64,000 nucleotides of DNA, from assembly GCF_018310535.1 (NCBI RefSeq), contig NZ_CP074102.1, positions 8,246,001 to 8,310,000 on the forward strand. The letters run 5' to 3'. A program made the position numbers and the translations under genes. Positions 18,122 through 28,244 of the stretch are shown in pieces (position 1 is the stretch's first letter; each line of letters opens with the position of its first letter). The DNA comes from Streptomyces mirabilis. GTDB taxonomy: Bacteria; Actinomycetota; Actinomycetes; Streptomycetales; Streptomycetaceae. The notes beneath the pieces were generated by a model, which made no database searches, was not told where the DNA came from, and worked only from the letters and a program-made list of their open reading frames with translations.

Positions 18122-18545
18122 ATGGTGGCGAACCGGCTCACCTCGCCCGCTCCGCTGGTGCGGAGGGGCGACTGGGCTCGTACCTCGGCGATGGAGGAAG
18201 TGCTCGGCGTCGAGTCGGGTCTGCTGAACGACGACCGCCTTGCCCGGGCGCTGGACGCGATCGCCCCGGAGCTGGAGCGGATCGCGGGCACGGTCGGGGC
18301 GCGGGCGGTCGCCGAGTTCGGCATCGACGTCGGTAGGTTGCACTGGGACATGACCAGCATGTCCGTCCACGGCGCCAACCCGACCGAGGGTCAGGACGAG
18401 CAGTACCCGGTCATCAAGTACGGGCATCCCAAGGACCGACGGGCGGACCTCAAGCAGGTCCAGGCCGGGCTCGCGGTGTCCGCCGACGGCGGCATTCCCG
18501 TGCACGCCCGGGTCTTCGGCGGCGGTCCGGGCTCCCTCGCGCACC
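18122..18545 (+). pseudogene. IS1634-family transposase fragment
   Basis: It reads EEVLGVESGLLNDDRLARAL, DAIAPELERIAGTVGARAVA, HWDMTSMSVHGANP and YGHPKDRRADLKQVQAGLAV, the N-terminal to middle part of an IS1634-type transposase. It then runs into unrelated sequence at about 18540. The start and the catalytic end are missing. Confidence 0.85.
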
Positions 18546-18778
18546 GGGCCGAGATGGCCGCCCACCCCGTAGAGCCGCCCGTCGGCGCCGACACCGCGCC
18601 TGGCTCGGCCGAAGGGCTTCCCGGACGGCTTCATGACCGTCGACGAGTGCCCGCGCCACGGGCGGCGGCGCGTGCCGGGACGCGACACTGCGCCGTGGCT
18701 GCGGCCTCGTCGAGATCCGCGCCGCCCTCCACGGGGCGACGAATGTGGTCGCGCTGCGGGCGGCGACCGGCAAGGCTG

Positions 18779-18994
18779 TCACTCCTGCGGCGTCTGCCGG
18801 ATCTTGGCAAGCGTCAGGACACCGCCGCCGATGCCCCATCCGGCGTCGGCGACCTCTTCGACCAGTACGAGGGTGGTGGCCCGGGCGCGGTCGCCGAAGA
18901 TCTCGGCGTACAGGTCGGTGGTGCGCGTGATGATCTGCTCCTTCTGCTCTGCGGTGAGGGCGCCGGCGGGGACCTTGAAGTTCGCGAATGGCAT
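18779..18994 (-). CDS. 4-oxalocrotonate tautomerase family protein
   Basis: A 71-residue protein beginning MPFANFKVPAGALTAEQKEQ. After removal of Met the N-terminal Pro is the catalytic base typical of the family. It continues IITRTTDLYAEIFGDRARATTLVLVEEV. The ATG at 18994 gives the normal family length; longer readings upstream lack homology. It is divergent from an XRE-family regulator 166 bp away. The substrate is unknown. Confidence 0.85.
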   Translation of the reverse strand: MPFANFKVPAGALTAEQKEQIITRTTDLYAEIFGDRARATTLVLVEEVADAGWGIGGGVLTLAKIRQTPQE

Positions 18995-19160
18995 GGTGAT
19001 CTCTCTTCGTGCGGGGGCACCGGAGCTGCTCACATCGAGCAGGAGGTCGACCCCGATGGGGCAACCATCCGTCCGAGTCACCTGCTCCGGCCAGGGCTGA
19101 GCCCACCCAGGGGTCACCAGCCCCTGGCTCGGACCCCGCCGGAGAGGTGACGATGAGCGG

Positions 19161-20048
19161 GTGAACCTTCCCGAGCTTGCGGCGTTCCTCAGGTCCCGGC
19201 GTGATCGGATCCGGCCGGCCGACGTCGGCCTGCCCGCCGGGCCCCGGCGCCGGGTGCCCGGCCTGCGGCGCGAGGAGGTTGCGCAACTGGCGGGCCTGTC
19301 GGCCGACTATTACACCGAGCTGGAGCGTGGACGCGGCGCCCAGCCGTCGTCCCAGACACTGGCCGCCCTCGCCCGGGCCCTGCGGCTGGGCGGCGACCAG
19401 CGTGACCACCTGTTCCATCTCGCCGACCGGCCGCTGCCCGCATCGGCGCTCGGCGCGAGCGCGCGGCACGTCCAGCCCGCTCTGCTCGGGCTGCTGGACC
19501 GGCTGGGCACCACCCCGGCCCAGGTCATCACCGACCTGCACGAGACCCTCGTCCAGAACGAGTTGGCCGCGGCACTGCTCGGCCGGGCTCCAGAGCCGCG
19601 CGGCCCGGCCACCGGCTTCGCGTACCGCTGGTTCATGGATCCGGCCGCCCGCGCGGTCTACCCGCCCGAGGACCATCCGCACCACTCACGGGTCTTCGTC
19701 GCTGACCTGCAGGCAGTTGCCGCCCGCCGGGGCCGCGACACCGAGGTCGCCGGGATGACGGCCGCACTGCGGCGGCGCAGCGCGGAGTTCGCTGCCCTGT
19801 GGGACACCCATGACGTCGGCCTGCGCCGCACCGATCACAAGCGCATCGTGCACCCCGCGCTGGGCGTCATCGAGTTGGACTGCCACAGTCTGTTCAGCGA
19901 GGACGGCCGCCAGCGCCTCCTGTGGTTCACGGCACCGCCCGGTACCGAGGGCGCCGCTCAGCTTGAGCTGCTCGGCGTCATCGGCACGCAGGACATGGTG
20001 GCGACCGAGGGCGCCTCCCGCACCGAGGGCGGCGTCCACACGGGCTGA
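19161..20048 (+). CDS. XRE-family regulator with MmyB-like ligand-binding domain
   Basis: A 295-residue protein. Residues 1-85 form an XRE helix-turn-helix (RRVPGLRREEVAQLAGLSADYYTELERGRG). Residues about 105-280 are a MmyB-like PAS-fold domain (YRWFMDPAARAVYPPEDH, RRSAEFAALWDTHDVGLRR, LGVIELDCHSLFSEDGRQRLLWFTA). Streptomyces encodes many such regulators, usually divergent from an oxidoreductase or small enzyme they control, here probably the tautomerase. The ligand may be a fatty acid or similar lipid, by family analogy only. The GTG start agrees with the family. Confidence 0.88.
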   Translation: MNLPELAAFLRSRRDRIRPADVGLPAGPRRRVPGLRREEVAQLAGLSADYYTELERGRGAQPSSQTLAALARALRLGGDQRDHLFHLADRPLPASALGASARHVQPALLGLLDRLGTTPAQVITDLHETLVQNELAAALLGRAPEPRGPATGFAYRWFMDPAARAVYPPEDHPHHSRVFVADLQAVAARRGRDTEVAGMTAALRRRSAEFAALWDTHDVGLRRTDHKRIVHPALGVIELDCHSLFSEDGRQRLLWFTAPPGTEGAAQLELLGVIGTQDMVATEGASRTEGGVHTG

Positions 20049-20199
20049 GAGTGGATGGCCAGGCCCGGAGCCGCCCGTGCGGCAGGCCTCCGCCTCTCGT
20101 GGCCATCGCCAACGACGCACAGCAGAGCACTCGGGCGTGTCTGATAATTGATCTCGGGGTGGGACGAGGAGTTGACGGAGTCGGCGTGGGGGCGGACAG

Positions 20200-20440
20200 C
20201 TCCGCGGACGCGCGGCGATTCTCGACTTGGTGCGAGATACATCGGAGGCGCAGGCCGAGCGGCGAAGGCACAACCTGATCAACGTGGTCTTCCACCGTGT
20301 GGACGCCGACACGGCAGTGGGGTGGCCCACCTGATGCCGACGTCGAACGCAGGTGGGAGCCCGACCGTGATCACGACCGGCTTCTACACGTTCACGCTGC
20401 AGCACGCCGAAAGCGAGTGGCATATCTCGAAGTTGTCAGC
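20200..20440 (+). pseudogene. SnoaL/NTF2-like protein remnant
   Basis: Frame-shifted pieces (DARRF, NLINVVFHRVDADTAVG, then VITTGFYTFTLQHAESEWHISKL) resemble the C-terminal half of a small SnoaL/NTF2-fold protein. The N-terminus is missing. The piece ends at about 20440 against the truncated end of the converging tetR gene. Confidence 0.5.
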
Positions 20441-20839
20441 CCTGTCCGTACGACAGCAGCGGCCCCAGGCTTCCTCGCCTGGGTTGGGCCACAACTGCTG
20501 CTCCGCACTCTCGCGCAGCTGACCGAACATCCGCAGGTACGGCCGCCCGTCCGGGCCGGTGATGGAGGTCCAGGCGCGGTTCAGGGTGGCCGTGTAGGGC
20601 TCGTCGGGTCGCACCCGCAGGAGGTCGCCGAATGTGTCGAGTTGGCGTTGCCGCGCGTGCCCGAGGACGGCCCGCAGCAGGGCGTCGCGGGTGCCGAAGT
20701 GATAAATCAGCATGCGGGCTGAGGTGCCGGTGGCGGTGGCCGGCGGTTCGAGCCGGTCGGGGAGGCCGTGCGCGAGGGCGTGATCAGCGCAGGCATCGAG
20801 CAGCCTCTCCTTGATGTGCGGTTGCGGTCGTCTGCCCAC
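20384..20839 (-). pseudogene. TetR-family regulator, C-terminally truncated
   Basis: Residues 1-60 form a TetR DNA-binding domain (HIKERLLDACADHALAHGLP, GTSARMLIYHFGTRDALLRAV). Homology continues to about residue 125 (RAWTSITGPDGRPYLRMFGQLRES). The remaining ~25 residues (GRCCRTDRADNFEICH) do not fit, and the usual last ~70 residues of the ligand domain are absent. It may still bind DNA but probably not its ligand. It is divergent from an alpha/beta hydrolase. Confidence 0.7.
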
Positions 20840-20933
20840 GGCCCGACTTCTTCACGTAACGGCGGCTACGTCTACCGTTGATCGAAAGGCAGTCGAGACA
20901 GTCAAGGCAGTCAAGGCAGACGTGGAGGTGGCG

Positions 20934-21629
20934 ATGAGGGTCGTGTTCGTGCATGGGGCGTGCGTGCGGGACGGGTCGTGGTGGTGGCACCGCACCGCCG
21001 GGCTGCTGCAGGAGCAAGGGGTGCAGAGCGTGGCTCCTGCGCTGCCGAGCTGCGGCGAGGCGGGCCCGCCCGGCGGCGTCGGCGGTCCGGGGCTGTCCGA
21101 GGATGTTGCCGCGGTGCGGCAGGTGCTGCAGGACAGCGAGGAGCCGACCGTCGTGGTCGCCCACAGCTACGGCGGCATCATCACCGCGGAAGCCGCTGCG
21201 GGAATCGGGTCGGTACGCCACCTGTTGCTGGTCTCCAGCTACCTGCCCGAGGTCGGGCAGAGCCTTTCGGATTTCGGGGACGGCAGCCCCGCCCCGTTCC
21301 TCGACGTCGACCCCGACGCCGGCACGTTCGGGGTCCGCCCCGAGCTGCTCGTGGACACGTTCTTGCAGGACTGCGATTCTGAGGTCCAGGAGCAGGCGGC
21401 GGACCACCTCGCCCGGCAGAGCGCGCAGGTGACCGGGCAGCCGGTCGGGGCGGCCGCATGGCAGCAGGTGCCCTCGACGTATCTCGTCTGCACTCAGGAC
21501 CGCGGCACCCCGCCGCGCCTGCAGCGCGAGTTCGCCCGCCGGGCCGGGAGCGTCGTCGAACTCGAGGCCGGCCACCACCCGTTCCTGTCCCAGCCCGCCG
21601 CGGTCCGGGACCTGCTGCTGAGCCTGTGA
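20934..21629 (+). CDS. Alpha/beta hydrolase
   Basis: A 231-residue hydrolase of the salicylate-esterase-like type. Its features are the oxyanion segment VVFVHGACVRDGSWWWHR near the N-terminus, the nucleophile elbow AHSYGG near residue 83, YLVCTQDRGTPP bearing the acidic residue, and the catalytic His in ELEAGHHPFLSQP. The ATG at 20934 follows GGAGGTG. Three GTCAAGGCA-like units precede it. It is divergent from a truncated tetR, the likely former repressor, so expression may now be constitutive. The substrate is unknown. Confidence 0.85.
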   Translation: MRVVFVHGACVRDGSWWWHRTAGLLQEQGVQSVAPALPSCGEAGPPGGVGGPGLSEDVAAVRQVLQDSEEPTVVVAHSYGGIITAEAAAGIGSVRHLLLVSSYLPEVGQSLSDFGDGSPAPFLDVDPDAGTFGVRPELLVDTFLQDCDSEVQEQAADHLARQSAQVTGQPVGAAAWQQVPSTYLVCTQDRGTPPRLQREFARRAGSVVELEAGHHPFLSQPAAVRDLLLSL

Positions 21630-21967
21630 CGGCAGCCGCGGACGAGCCGGGCCGGCGATCCGCGGTCCACGAGGCCGTCGTGAGCGCCGAGGAAGAACTT
21701 CTGTCGAGGGCCTACATGGCCCACAACGGGCAGGACGTCGACCTGCGAACACCGGCTTGGCGCCAGATTTCCGACCGTTGATCCTCAAGGGCCGTCTCCC
21801 CTGACGCGCGGCCCGCCAAGGTCAACCGCGTAGCGTCGGCGAACGAGGCCGCGAGTCCAGGATCGCTTCGACCCTGTCGCTTATGGCGTGAACGTATCTG
21901 GATCACTTCGCAGGCGGGAAGTGGGTTCGCACGGTTCGGTGTGCGGGCGGTTGCCAGACGCAGACGC
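21630..21967. other. Intergenic region, nothing recognised
   Basis: About 340 bp between the hydrolase and the convergent monooxygenase gene. No frame resembles a known protein and no strong hairpin was found. Confidence 0.5.
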
Positions 21968-23179
21968 CTACACCCCTGTGGAGGGCAGCGGGTCCTGTCC
22001 CACCAGGTTGTGTCCGCGGGCGGCCGATTCGCGCACGGCGTCGAAGCCGTAGCCGATCATCTCTTCCTCGTACGCGTGCAGAGCCTCGGCCAACGGCAGA
22101 CCACCCGCGGCCTGAACGAGTCGAGCGGTCAGTACCCGCGCGTCACGGAGTGCGGTGTTCGCGCCAACGCCGATGGCAGGGCTCATGACGTGGATGGCGT
22201 CGCCCAGCAGGGTGACCGCGGTGGTCTCCCACGTCGCGACGGGCACGCTGGTGCGCACCGAGACCGGGAAGATCGAGGCGGGGTCCTGACGGGACACGAT
22301 CTCGACCAGTCCCGGGTGCCATCCCCCCACCAGGGAGAGCGTGAGCGCCCGTAGTTCCGCGCCGTTCATCGCGAAGAACTCCTCGTCCGTGCAAGGAATC
22401 TGCTCACGTCGGGTGCCGAAGACGCACGCGAGGTAGTCGCTGTCGTCGCTGAGCTCGATGTCGGAAGCCAGCCGGGCCGTCGCCTGGTGCAGGGGCTCGC
22501 GGTACTGCACGGGAGCGAGTCCTACGAAGCGCTTGTCCGGGCCGATGACGGTGGTCCACAGTCCGAGCAGTTCGGGCGGGACCAGGGCTCGGGCCTGGTC
22601 ACCGGCGAACGGGACCTTGCCGTAGAGCAGCCGCAGTCCGGCGTCGACGACCTGAGCCTGGGGCAGGTACTGCCTCCGGGCGGCCGAGTTGACCCCGTCG
22701 GCGCCGATCAGGACATCGCCCGTGGCGCTGGTGCCGTCCGCGAAGTGCGCGGTCACCGAGCCCGACCGGGCGGTGTCGTAGTGGGTCAGCTGGGCACCGT
22801 AGCGCACCGCCTTGTCCAGGCCGGACAACAGGATCTGCCGCAGCGTCATGCGGTTGACCGCCAGGTGCCCGCCGCCGGGCAGGTCCGGGACGGGCGGGAG
22901 TTCCTGGGCGTGCAGCAGGTTCAGCTGGTGGTCGAACACGTTCATGCGCGACCCGGGGGTGGCGGTAGCCGCGAACACCTCGTAGGCCTGCGGCGTCAGC
23001 ACCGCCCTGAGCGCGGTGATGCCGTCGGAGTTGATGCGGATGCGGTAGCCCTGGTTGCGGAAGGCCGCGGTGGAGTCCTTCTCGTACACCGCGACGCTGA
23101 TCCCCGCCTGGCGAAGCCCCTGCGCGAGGGCCAGGCCGCCCAGCCCGCCCCCGGCGATGATGACATGCAGATCCGACAC
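21968..23179 (-). CDS. FAD-dependent aromatic-type monooxygenase
   Basis: A 403-residue single-component flavoprotein hydroxylase (PHBH fold). FAD motifs are VIIAGGGLGGLALAQGLRQAG at the N-terminus, the DG motif VLIGADGVNSAARR near residue 160, and the GD motif VTLLGDAIHVMSPAIGVGAN near residue 320. All are intact. Such enzymes use NAD(P)H and O2 to hydroxylate aromatic or polyketide substrates; the substrate here is unknown. It is transcribed alone, and the upstream region (23180-23320) is AT-richer and likely holds its promoter. Confidence 0.88.
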   Translation of the reverse strand: MSDLHVIIAGGGLGGLALAQGLRQAGISVAVYEKDSTAAFRNQGYRIRINSDGITALRAVLTPQAYEVFAATATPGSRMNVFDHQLNLLHAQELPPVPDLPGGGHLAVNRMTLRQILLSGLDKAVRYGAQLTHYDTARSGSVTAHFADGTSATGDVLIGADGVNSAARRQYLPQAQVVDAGLRLLYGKVPFAGDQARALVPPELLGLWTTVIGPDKRFVGLAPVQYREPLHQATARLASDIELSDDSDYLACVFGTRREQIPCTDEEFFAMNGAELRALTLSLVGGWHPGLVEIVSRQDPASIFPVSVRTSVPVATWETTAVTLLGDAIHVMSPAIGVGANTALRDARVLTARLVQAAGGLPLAEALHAYEEEMIGYGFDAVRESAARGHNLVGQDPLPSTGV

Positions 23180-23399
23180 AGCTGTGTCCCTTCTCGAAGA
23201 TGAAACGAAAAGGGACGCACCGGACGTGCCTCAACGGCACTGTACGAGCGCATGACCGCCATCCGGACTACCTACCGGACCGTGACTTTTGTACGTCCAG
23301 AAAAAAAGCTAGCACAGGTTCGGCCGCGAGCCCCGCAGCGCCAACACCAGCCATGCCACTGTGAATTGGTCGGGCGGCTACTTGAGGGGCAACGCTGTG

Positions 23400-23790
23400 C
23401 AGCTCGTTGCATCAGGCCGTGTCCGGTGGGTCAGGCCGTGCGGGGGCGGGGCCCCGAAAGTTCTTGATCCCGTCTATGGTGCGCTCGATTTCGTTCCTGT
23501 GGACATATCAAGCCTGGTCGAAGGCAATGGACCTTCCGCCCGTGCTGCCGCGGTTGCGGCGGTGGGCTCGCTGGTCACGGCGTTCCCCCACTGACCGGGT
23601 GCAACGAGAAGAGCCAGAGGCCGCGGCCCGCCTTCACCAGCCAGGTGAATCTTCGCGCTCAGCCCTCCGCGGGAGCGGCCGAGAGCTTCATCGGGGCGGT
23701 GCGGGGCAGGCCGACCAAGTGTGGCTCCAACCGGGCCCATTCCTCGTTCGACAGGTCGCCTCGTCCGACGCCGACCGAAACGATGAGGAC
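23400..23790 (-). pseudogene. IS5-family transposase remnant
   Basis: The minus strand has DLSNEEWARLEPHLVG, then EALGRSRGGLSAKIHLAGEG, PRPLALLVAPGQWGNA and a final RNEIERTIDGIKNF, in three frames. Large internal parts are missing. Confidence 0.8.
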
Positions 23791-23884
23791 GTAGAGGCAG
23801 TACGCGACCCACCGGACACGGCCTGGTCCCTGCCATCTGGCCTTGGAGCCCCGGGCTGCTTCGGCAGGACCTGGCCCTGATCCG

Positions 23885-24145
23885 TCACGTAGTAGCTGTT
23901 CTTGCACTCCAAGAGCGCGGCATCGCCCTGCCCTTGAACCCAGGGGCCGGCGAAGGGGTGCCCGAGCTGCTCCCAGTGCTCATGAGCGCACCGCCCAGGA
24001 AGAACGAAGCGACGGCGCCAGCGACTACGCCTCCCACGATGGGCACCGGCCTTTTCCACCAGGGTCGTTCCATCGCCGCCAGGGTGCGCTGGTACTCCGG
24101 ATCACCCTCGTACTCATCCCGCCACCGGTACCGAACCCGTTCCAC
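23885..24145 (-). CDS. Small single-pass membrane protein, possibly frameshifted
   Basis: An 86-residue protein from a GTG at 24145 with a GAGGGGG ribosome-binding site. The charged N-terminus (RYRWRDEYEGDPEYQRTL) precedes one membrane helix (VPIVGGVVAGAVASFFLGGAL) and a Ser/Gly/Pro-rich tail. In the overlapping frame, just past the tail, a more protein-like end appears (ALLECKNSYYVTDQGQVLPK), so the original gene was probably longer and has shifted frame near 23940. Function unknown. Confidence 0.5.
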   Translation of the reverse strand: MERVRYRWRDEYEGDPEYQRTLAAMERPWWKRPVPIVGGVVAGAVASFFLGGALMSTGSSSGTPSPAPGFKGRAMPRSWSARTATT

Positions 24146-24276
24146 GGCAACCCCCTCAGAGCCCTGACCGGCAACGACACCGTGCGCGCGAAGAGCCGGG
24201 TAGCGCAAACCATCCCCAAAATCTTCAACAGGTCCCTGGGACGATGTACGCCCCGGGGACCTGTAGCGCTGCCCGG

Positions 24277-24726
24277 CTACTCCTTCGGCCGGCTGCGCCG
24301 GCGCCGCAGCTCCCGGATGTGGTCCTGCTCCGCGAACAGTCGCCGGTTCTCTTCCACCAGGGACGCCCGCTTCGGCTTGGCGGCCCGCTCCTTCTGTTTC
24401 GCTTCCCGCCGGTCTGCCGTGACGGCCTGCGCCTTCTTCGCGCACTCCGGGTGTACGGGCTTGCCCCGGCACGGCCCCAGTTCACGACTGACCCAGACCT
24501 TCCCCTCGATCGGGTCAGCGCACATCGCGCACACGGCCGGACCTCGCCGCCGCGGCGCCGGGCTCGCTTTCCTTGCGGTCTTCGGCGCCCGGGTCTCCAC
24601 CGACCCGTCGGGCCGGGTCACCGTCACCGGCGACGCAGGCGTCACCGCGTAGGACCGCAGATCGTCCGGGGCCGCCCGGTGCTGCTGACCCTTCCTGCCC
24701 CCACGTACGGGGATCTTGCTGGTCAT
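24277..24726 (-). CDS. Hypothetical protein with Cys/His cluster and coiled-coil tail
   Basis: A 149-residue basic protein not recognised by family. The middle holds CAMCADPIEGKVWVSRELGP followed by C and HPEC, a pattern that could bind zinc. The last 45 residues are Lys/Arg/Glu-rich and probably helical (ADRREAKQKERAAK, SLVEENRRLFAEQDHIREL). The start MTSKIPVRGG is chosen because the upstream extension looks noncoding. DNA or RNA binding is a guess from charge. Confidence 0.5.
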   Translation of the reverse strand: MTSKIPVRGGRKGQQHRAAPDDLRSYAVTPASPVTVTRPDGSVETRAPKTARKASPAPRRRGPAVCAMCADPIEGKVWVSRELGPCRGKPVHPECAKKAQAVTADRREAKQKERAAKPKRASLVEENRRLFAEQDHIRELRRRRSRPKE

Positions 24727-24969
24727 GAGCGGCAGCGTAGACACAGTGGAGCGGGCTGGGCCGCTCAATCGCCGCGCTCGCAGCGTACGAGCGCCTTCTC
24801 GGCGGGAACCGAAGGGCGCCGACTGCAGGGAGACGGGGATCCGGGTGGTCACCTGGACCGACGGCGACATCGGGTAAGACTCGCGCTCACCGTGCGTACG
24901 CATCCGGGCACGCTTCGAACCGTCAGTGAGGTTGCATGTCCCCTAGGGGGTGTTATTGATATATCCGCG

Positions 24970-27693
24970 ATGTTATATGGGCATATGCATCAGCTGATCG
25001 GGCGTATGCGGTCCTGGCGTGGGCTGCCCACCGTCGCGGGCCAGGTATTCCTCCTGCAGGCCATTTTGATCCTGGCCCTTGCCGCAGCGGCGGTCGCCAC
25101 CCTGATGTTCCAGTACCGGGCCGACGCCGAGCGCGAGGCCCGCGACCGGTCACTGGCCGTTGCCTCGGCAGTCGCCGCCTCCCCCACCGTGCGACAGGCG
25201 TTGTCCAGCCCGAATCCGACCGCCGTGCTTCAGCCGCAGGCCGAAGAAACCCGTCGACGCACCGCCGTGGACTTCGTCGTCGTGATGAGTCCCGCGGGCA
25301 TCCGCTACACCCATCCGAACCCCGCGCAGATCGGGCGGCGCTACATCGGCAGCATCGCGGCAGCGCAGCACGGCGGGATCGTCACCGAAACGACTGCCGG
25401 GACGCTGGGCCCCTCGGTCCGCACCGTCGTTCCCGTCACCACAGGTGGGGGGAGGGTCATCGGTCTCGTCGCCGCGGGCATCACGGTCAAGCAGGTGAGC
25501 CTGGCAGCCGAGCGGCAGGTGCCACTCGTCCTGGGGGCAACCGGCGTGGTGCTCTCGGCGGCCACCGGGGGAACAGCACTGATCAGCAGGCGCCTGCGTC
25601 GTCAGACACACGGCCTCGGCCCGACGCAGATGACCCGTATGTACGAGCACCACGATGCTGTTCTGCACACGGTGCGGGAGGGTGTTCTGATCGTCGATTC
25701 CCAGGGTCGTCTGTTGCTGGCCAATGACGAAGCACGGCGCCTGCTCGGGCTGAGGGCCGACGGGGACGGCCGGCCCGTCACGGATCTGGGGCTCGAACCG
25801 AAGGCCGAGCAGCTTCTCCTGTCGGGCAGGGCGACCACGGACGAGGTCATCGAGGTGGGCGACCGGATCCTGGCCGTCAGCCAACGCCCCATGGCGCAGC
25901 AGCCCGGGCTGGGAGGCTGGGTCGCCACGCTGCGCGACACAACCGAACTCAGCGCGCTGATGGGCCGGGTGGAAGTAGTCCAGGAACGGCTCAAACTGCT
26001 GTACGACGCCGGTATACGCATCGGCACCACCCTCGACGTGACCCACACGGCTCAGGAACTGGCGGCGTTCGCCGTGCCCAGGTTCGCCGACTACGTCACC
26101 GTCGACCTGGTCGATGCCGTGCTGCGCGGCGACGAACCGAACCCATTGCGTGCAGCGGAACTACGTCGCGTCGCAGTGGACGGCATACGCAAGGATGCGC
26201 CGCTCTACCCTCCTGGTGAGCTCATCCATTTCGACCCGTCAACACCGCAGGCATCCAGCTTCGGTTCCGAGCAGATCGTGCTGGAGGCCGACCTGGCAGC
26301 CTTCTCCGGCTGGCAGGTACAGGACCCCGACCGAGCTCGCAGACTGGTGGCATACGGCATCCACTCCATGATCGCCGCTCCCCTGCGAGCCCGCGGAGTG
26401 ATTCTCGGCATGGCGACGTTCTGGCGTTCCAAGGAGCCGACATCGTTCACTCAGGAAGACCTCTCGCTCGCAGAGGAACTGGTCGCCCGCGCGGCGGTGA
26501 GTATCGAGAACGCCCGTCGCTTCACCCGCGAGCACACCATGGCGGTCACGCTGCAGCGCAGCCTTCTGCCGCATGCGCTCCCCGAGCAGAGCGCGGTCGA
26601 CGTGGCGCACCGCTATCTTCCGGCAGAGGCAGGACTCGGCGGTGTCGGCGGTGACTGGTTCGACGTCATACCCCTCCCCGGAGCCCGCGTCGCCATCGTG
26701 GTGGGCGACGTTGTGGGGCACGGACTGCACGCCGCCGCCACCATGGGACAACTGCGCACCGCCGTCCACAACTTCTCCACGCTCGACCTGCCACCTGACG
26801 AACTGCTCTGGCACCTGGACGAACTTGTCACCCGCATCGACCAGGACCGGGACGGCGACGGTGAAACACCGACACTCACGGGCGCCACCTGCCTGTACGC
26901 GATCTACGACCCGATCTCCCGTCTCTGCACCATGGCCAGGGCGGGCCATCTGGAACCCATCATCGTGCGCCCGGACGGGCATGCGGACCTGCCCGGCGTA
27001 CCGGCCGGCCCGCCGTTGGGGCTGGGAGGACTGCCCTACGAAAGGACAGAGATACTTCTGCCCGAGGGCACCGCCATCGTCCTCTACACCGACGGCCTGA
27101 TCGAAGACCGGCAGCGTGACATCGATGAAGGCATCGAGCGTCTGCGTCGTGCTGTTGCACACGCCGGGCAAACGTCGGACCAGGTGTGCCGTGCAGCGAT
27201 GGATGCCATGGTCCGCGTAGCGCCACGCGACGACGTAGCCCTGATTGTCGCCAGCACTCGGCTGCTCGACGGCAGTCGCACCGCGTCCTGGGACGTACCG
27301 TCCGACCCCTCGGCCGTTGCCGGCGTGCGTGCTGCCGCCACCCGGCTCCTGGGCGACTGGGGTATGGAAGAGGAAGCGTTCACTCTGGAGTTGATCCTCA
27401 GCGAGCTGGTCACCAATGCCATCCGGCACGCAACCGGCCCCATCGGTGTGCGCTTGATCCGCGACCGCAGCCTCATCTGCGAGGTCTCCGACGGCAGCAG
27501 CGTCTCTCCGCACCTGCGCCGAGCCACCACCATGGACGAGGGCGGCCGGGGCCTCTTCCTGGTTGCCCAGTTCGCCGATCGCTGGGGTACTCGCTACACA
27601 TCCGGCGGAAAGGTCATCTGGACGGAACAGCAGCTCTCCGCAAGGGACCAGCCCACCGAACAAGCCCCGCCCACCGCCCCACCGCCCGCCTGA
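24970..27693 (+). CDS. Membrane sensor with PAS, GAF, SpoIIE phosphatase and anti-sigma kinase-like ATPase
   Basis: A ~907-residue signalling protein. An extracytoplasmic sensor (about 44-183, like CitA/DcuS sensors) lies between membrane helices at about 21-43 and 184-205. Then come PAS (about 225-330), GAF (about 354-517), a SpoIIE/PPM phosphatase (about 541-767: VGGDWFDVIPLPG, VGDVVGHGLHAA, LYTDGLIEDR) and a C-terminal HATPase (about 777-890: ELILSELVTNAIRHA, EGGRGLFLVAQF). Such proteins act on anti-sigma antagonists in partner-switching networks. All metal-binding Asp and N-box residues are visible. No partner gene is adjacent. The start is uncertain among ATGs at 24970, 24985 and 25003. 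Confidence 0.9.
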   Translation: MLYGHMHQLIGRMRSWRGLPTVAGQVFLLQAILILALAAAAVATLMFQYRADAEREARDRSLAVASAVAASPTVRQALSSPNPTAVLQPQAEETRRRTAVDFVVVMSPAGIRYTHPNPAQIGRRYIGSIAAAQHGGIVTETTAGTLGPSVRTVVPVTTGGGRVIGLVAAGITVKQVSLAAERQVPLVLGATGVVLSAATGGTALISRRLRRQTHGLGPTQMTRMYEHHDAVLHTVREGVLIVDSQGRLLLANDEARRLLGLRADGDGRPVTDLGLEPKAEQLLLSGRATTDEVIEVGDRILAVSQRPMAQQPGLGGWVATLRDTTELSALMGRVEVVQERLKLLYDAGIRIGTTLDVTHTAQELAAFAVPRFADYVTVDLVDAVLRGDEPNPLRAAELRRVAVDGIRKDAPLYPPGELIHFDPSTPQASSFGSEQIVLEADLAAFSGWQVQDPDRARRLVAYGIHSMIAAPLRARGVILGMATFWRSKEPTSFTQEDLSLAEELVARAAVSIENARRFTREHTMAVTLQRSLLPHALPEQSAVDVAHRYLPAEAGLGGVGGDWFDVIPLPGARVAIVVGDVVGHGLHAAATMGQLRTAVHNFSTLDLPPDELLWHLDELVTRIDQDRDGDGETPTLTGATCLYAIYDPISRLCTMARAGHLEPIIVRPDGHADLPGVPAGPPLGLGGLPYERTEILLPEGTAIVLYTDGLIEDRQRDIDEGIERLRRAVAHAGQTSDQVCRAAMDAMVRVAPRDDVALIVASTRLLDGSRTASWDVPSDPSAVAGVRAAATRLLGDWGMEEEAFTLELILSELVTNAIRHATGPIGVRLIRDRSLICEVSDGSSVSPHLRRATTMDEGGRGLFLVAQFADRWGTRYTSGGKVIWTEQQLSARDQPTEQAPPTAPPPA

Positions 27694-27839
27694 TCCGGCC
27701 CCGCCTCGCGGCTGCCCGCGACCTCCTCCGTGCCCCGACCGTGCAACCGGGGCCGCGAGCGCAACGATGTGGGTTCTCGCGGCTGGATGCAGTCCGGTGC
27801 CGTTGCCGTCGGACAGTCGGATCGTCATGCCAGCCTCGC

Positions 27840-28244
27840 TGCCGACCTCGGCGGCTGGAGCAGTTCGGCGACCGGATCCGCTTCATGGGCAAGATCCCCG
27901 GCGAAGCCCAAATGCGCAAACTTGACCCGCAACGACCCGCGGATCTACCCCGGCATGTTCGTCACGTGCAAAGACAACCCCGACCGGCGCTTGTGCTGCC
28001 ACCGGCCGGCGCCACATATGCCCCGTCCCTGCCCGAGTGCAGGCCCCTGGCCTGTGACAACGCCGCCTTCACCGAAGCGAAAACGGCGGCTCGGCGCAAC
28101 CAACTCATCTTGCTGGAAGCCCAGTTGCCCCGTGCCGACATCCTCCCGCCACTCGTACGTGACCGCCTGGGCCGCCGCTGTGACGAGATCGGCACCTTCC
28201 TCAACAAGACTCTTCCGGCGCATGCCTCCGAGGGCTCCACATGA
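27840..28244 (+). pseudogene. C-terminal remnant of Tn554-type recombinase
   Basis: The tail LPECRPLACDNAAFTEAKTA, RRNQLILLEAQLPRADILPP and LVRDRLGRRCDEIGTFLNKT resembles the C-terminus of large site-specific recombinases of Tn554-like transposons in actinomycetes. RIYPGMFVTCKDNPDRRLCC, of the same type, lies just upstream in another frame. The catalytic tyrosine-recombinase core is absent. Confidence 0.5.

Noticed and set aside
24244..24969. N-terminal extension of the SpoIIE-type protein
   Set aside because: The open frame continues upstream but is antisense to another gene and lacks protein-like composition. The membrane-helix start lies near 24970.
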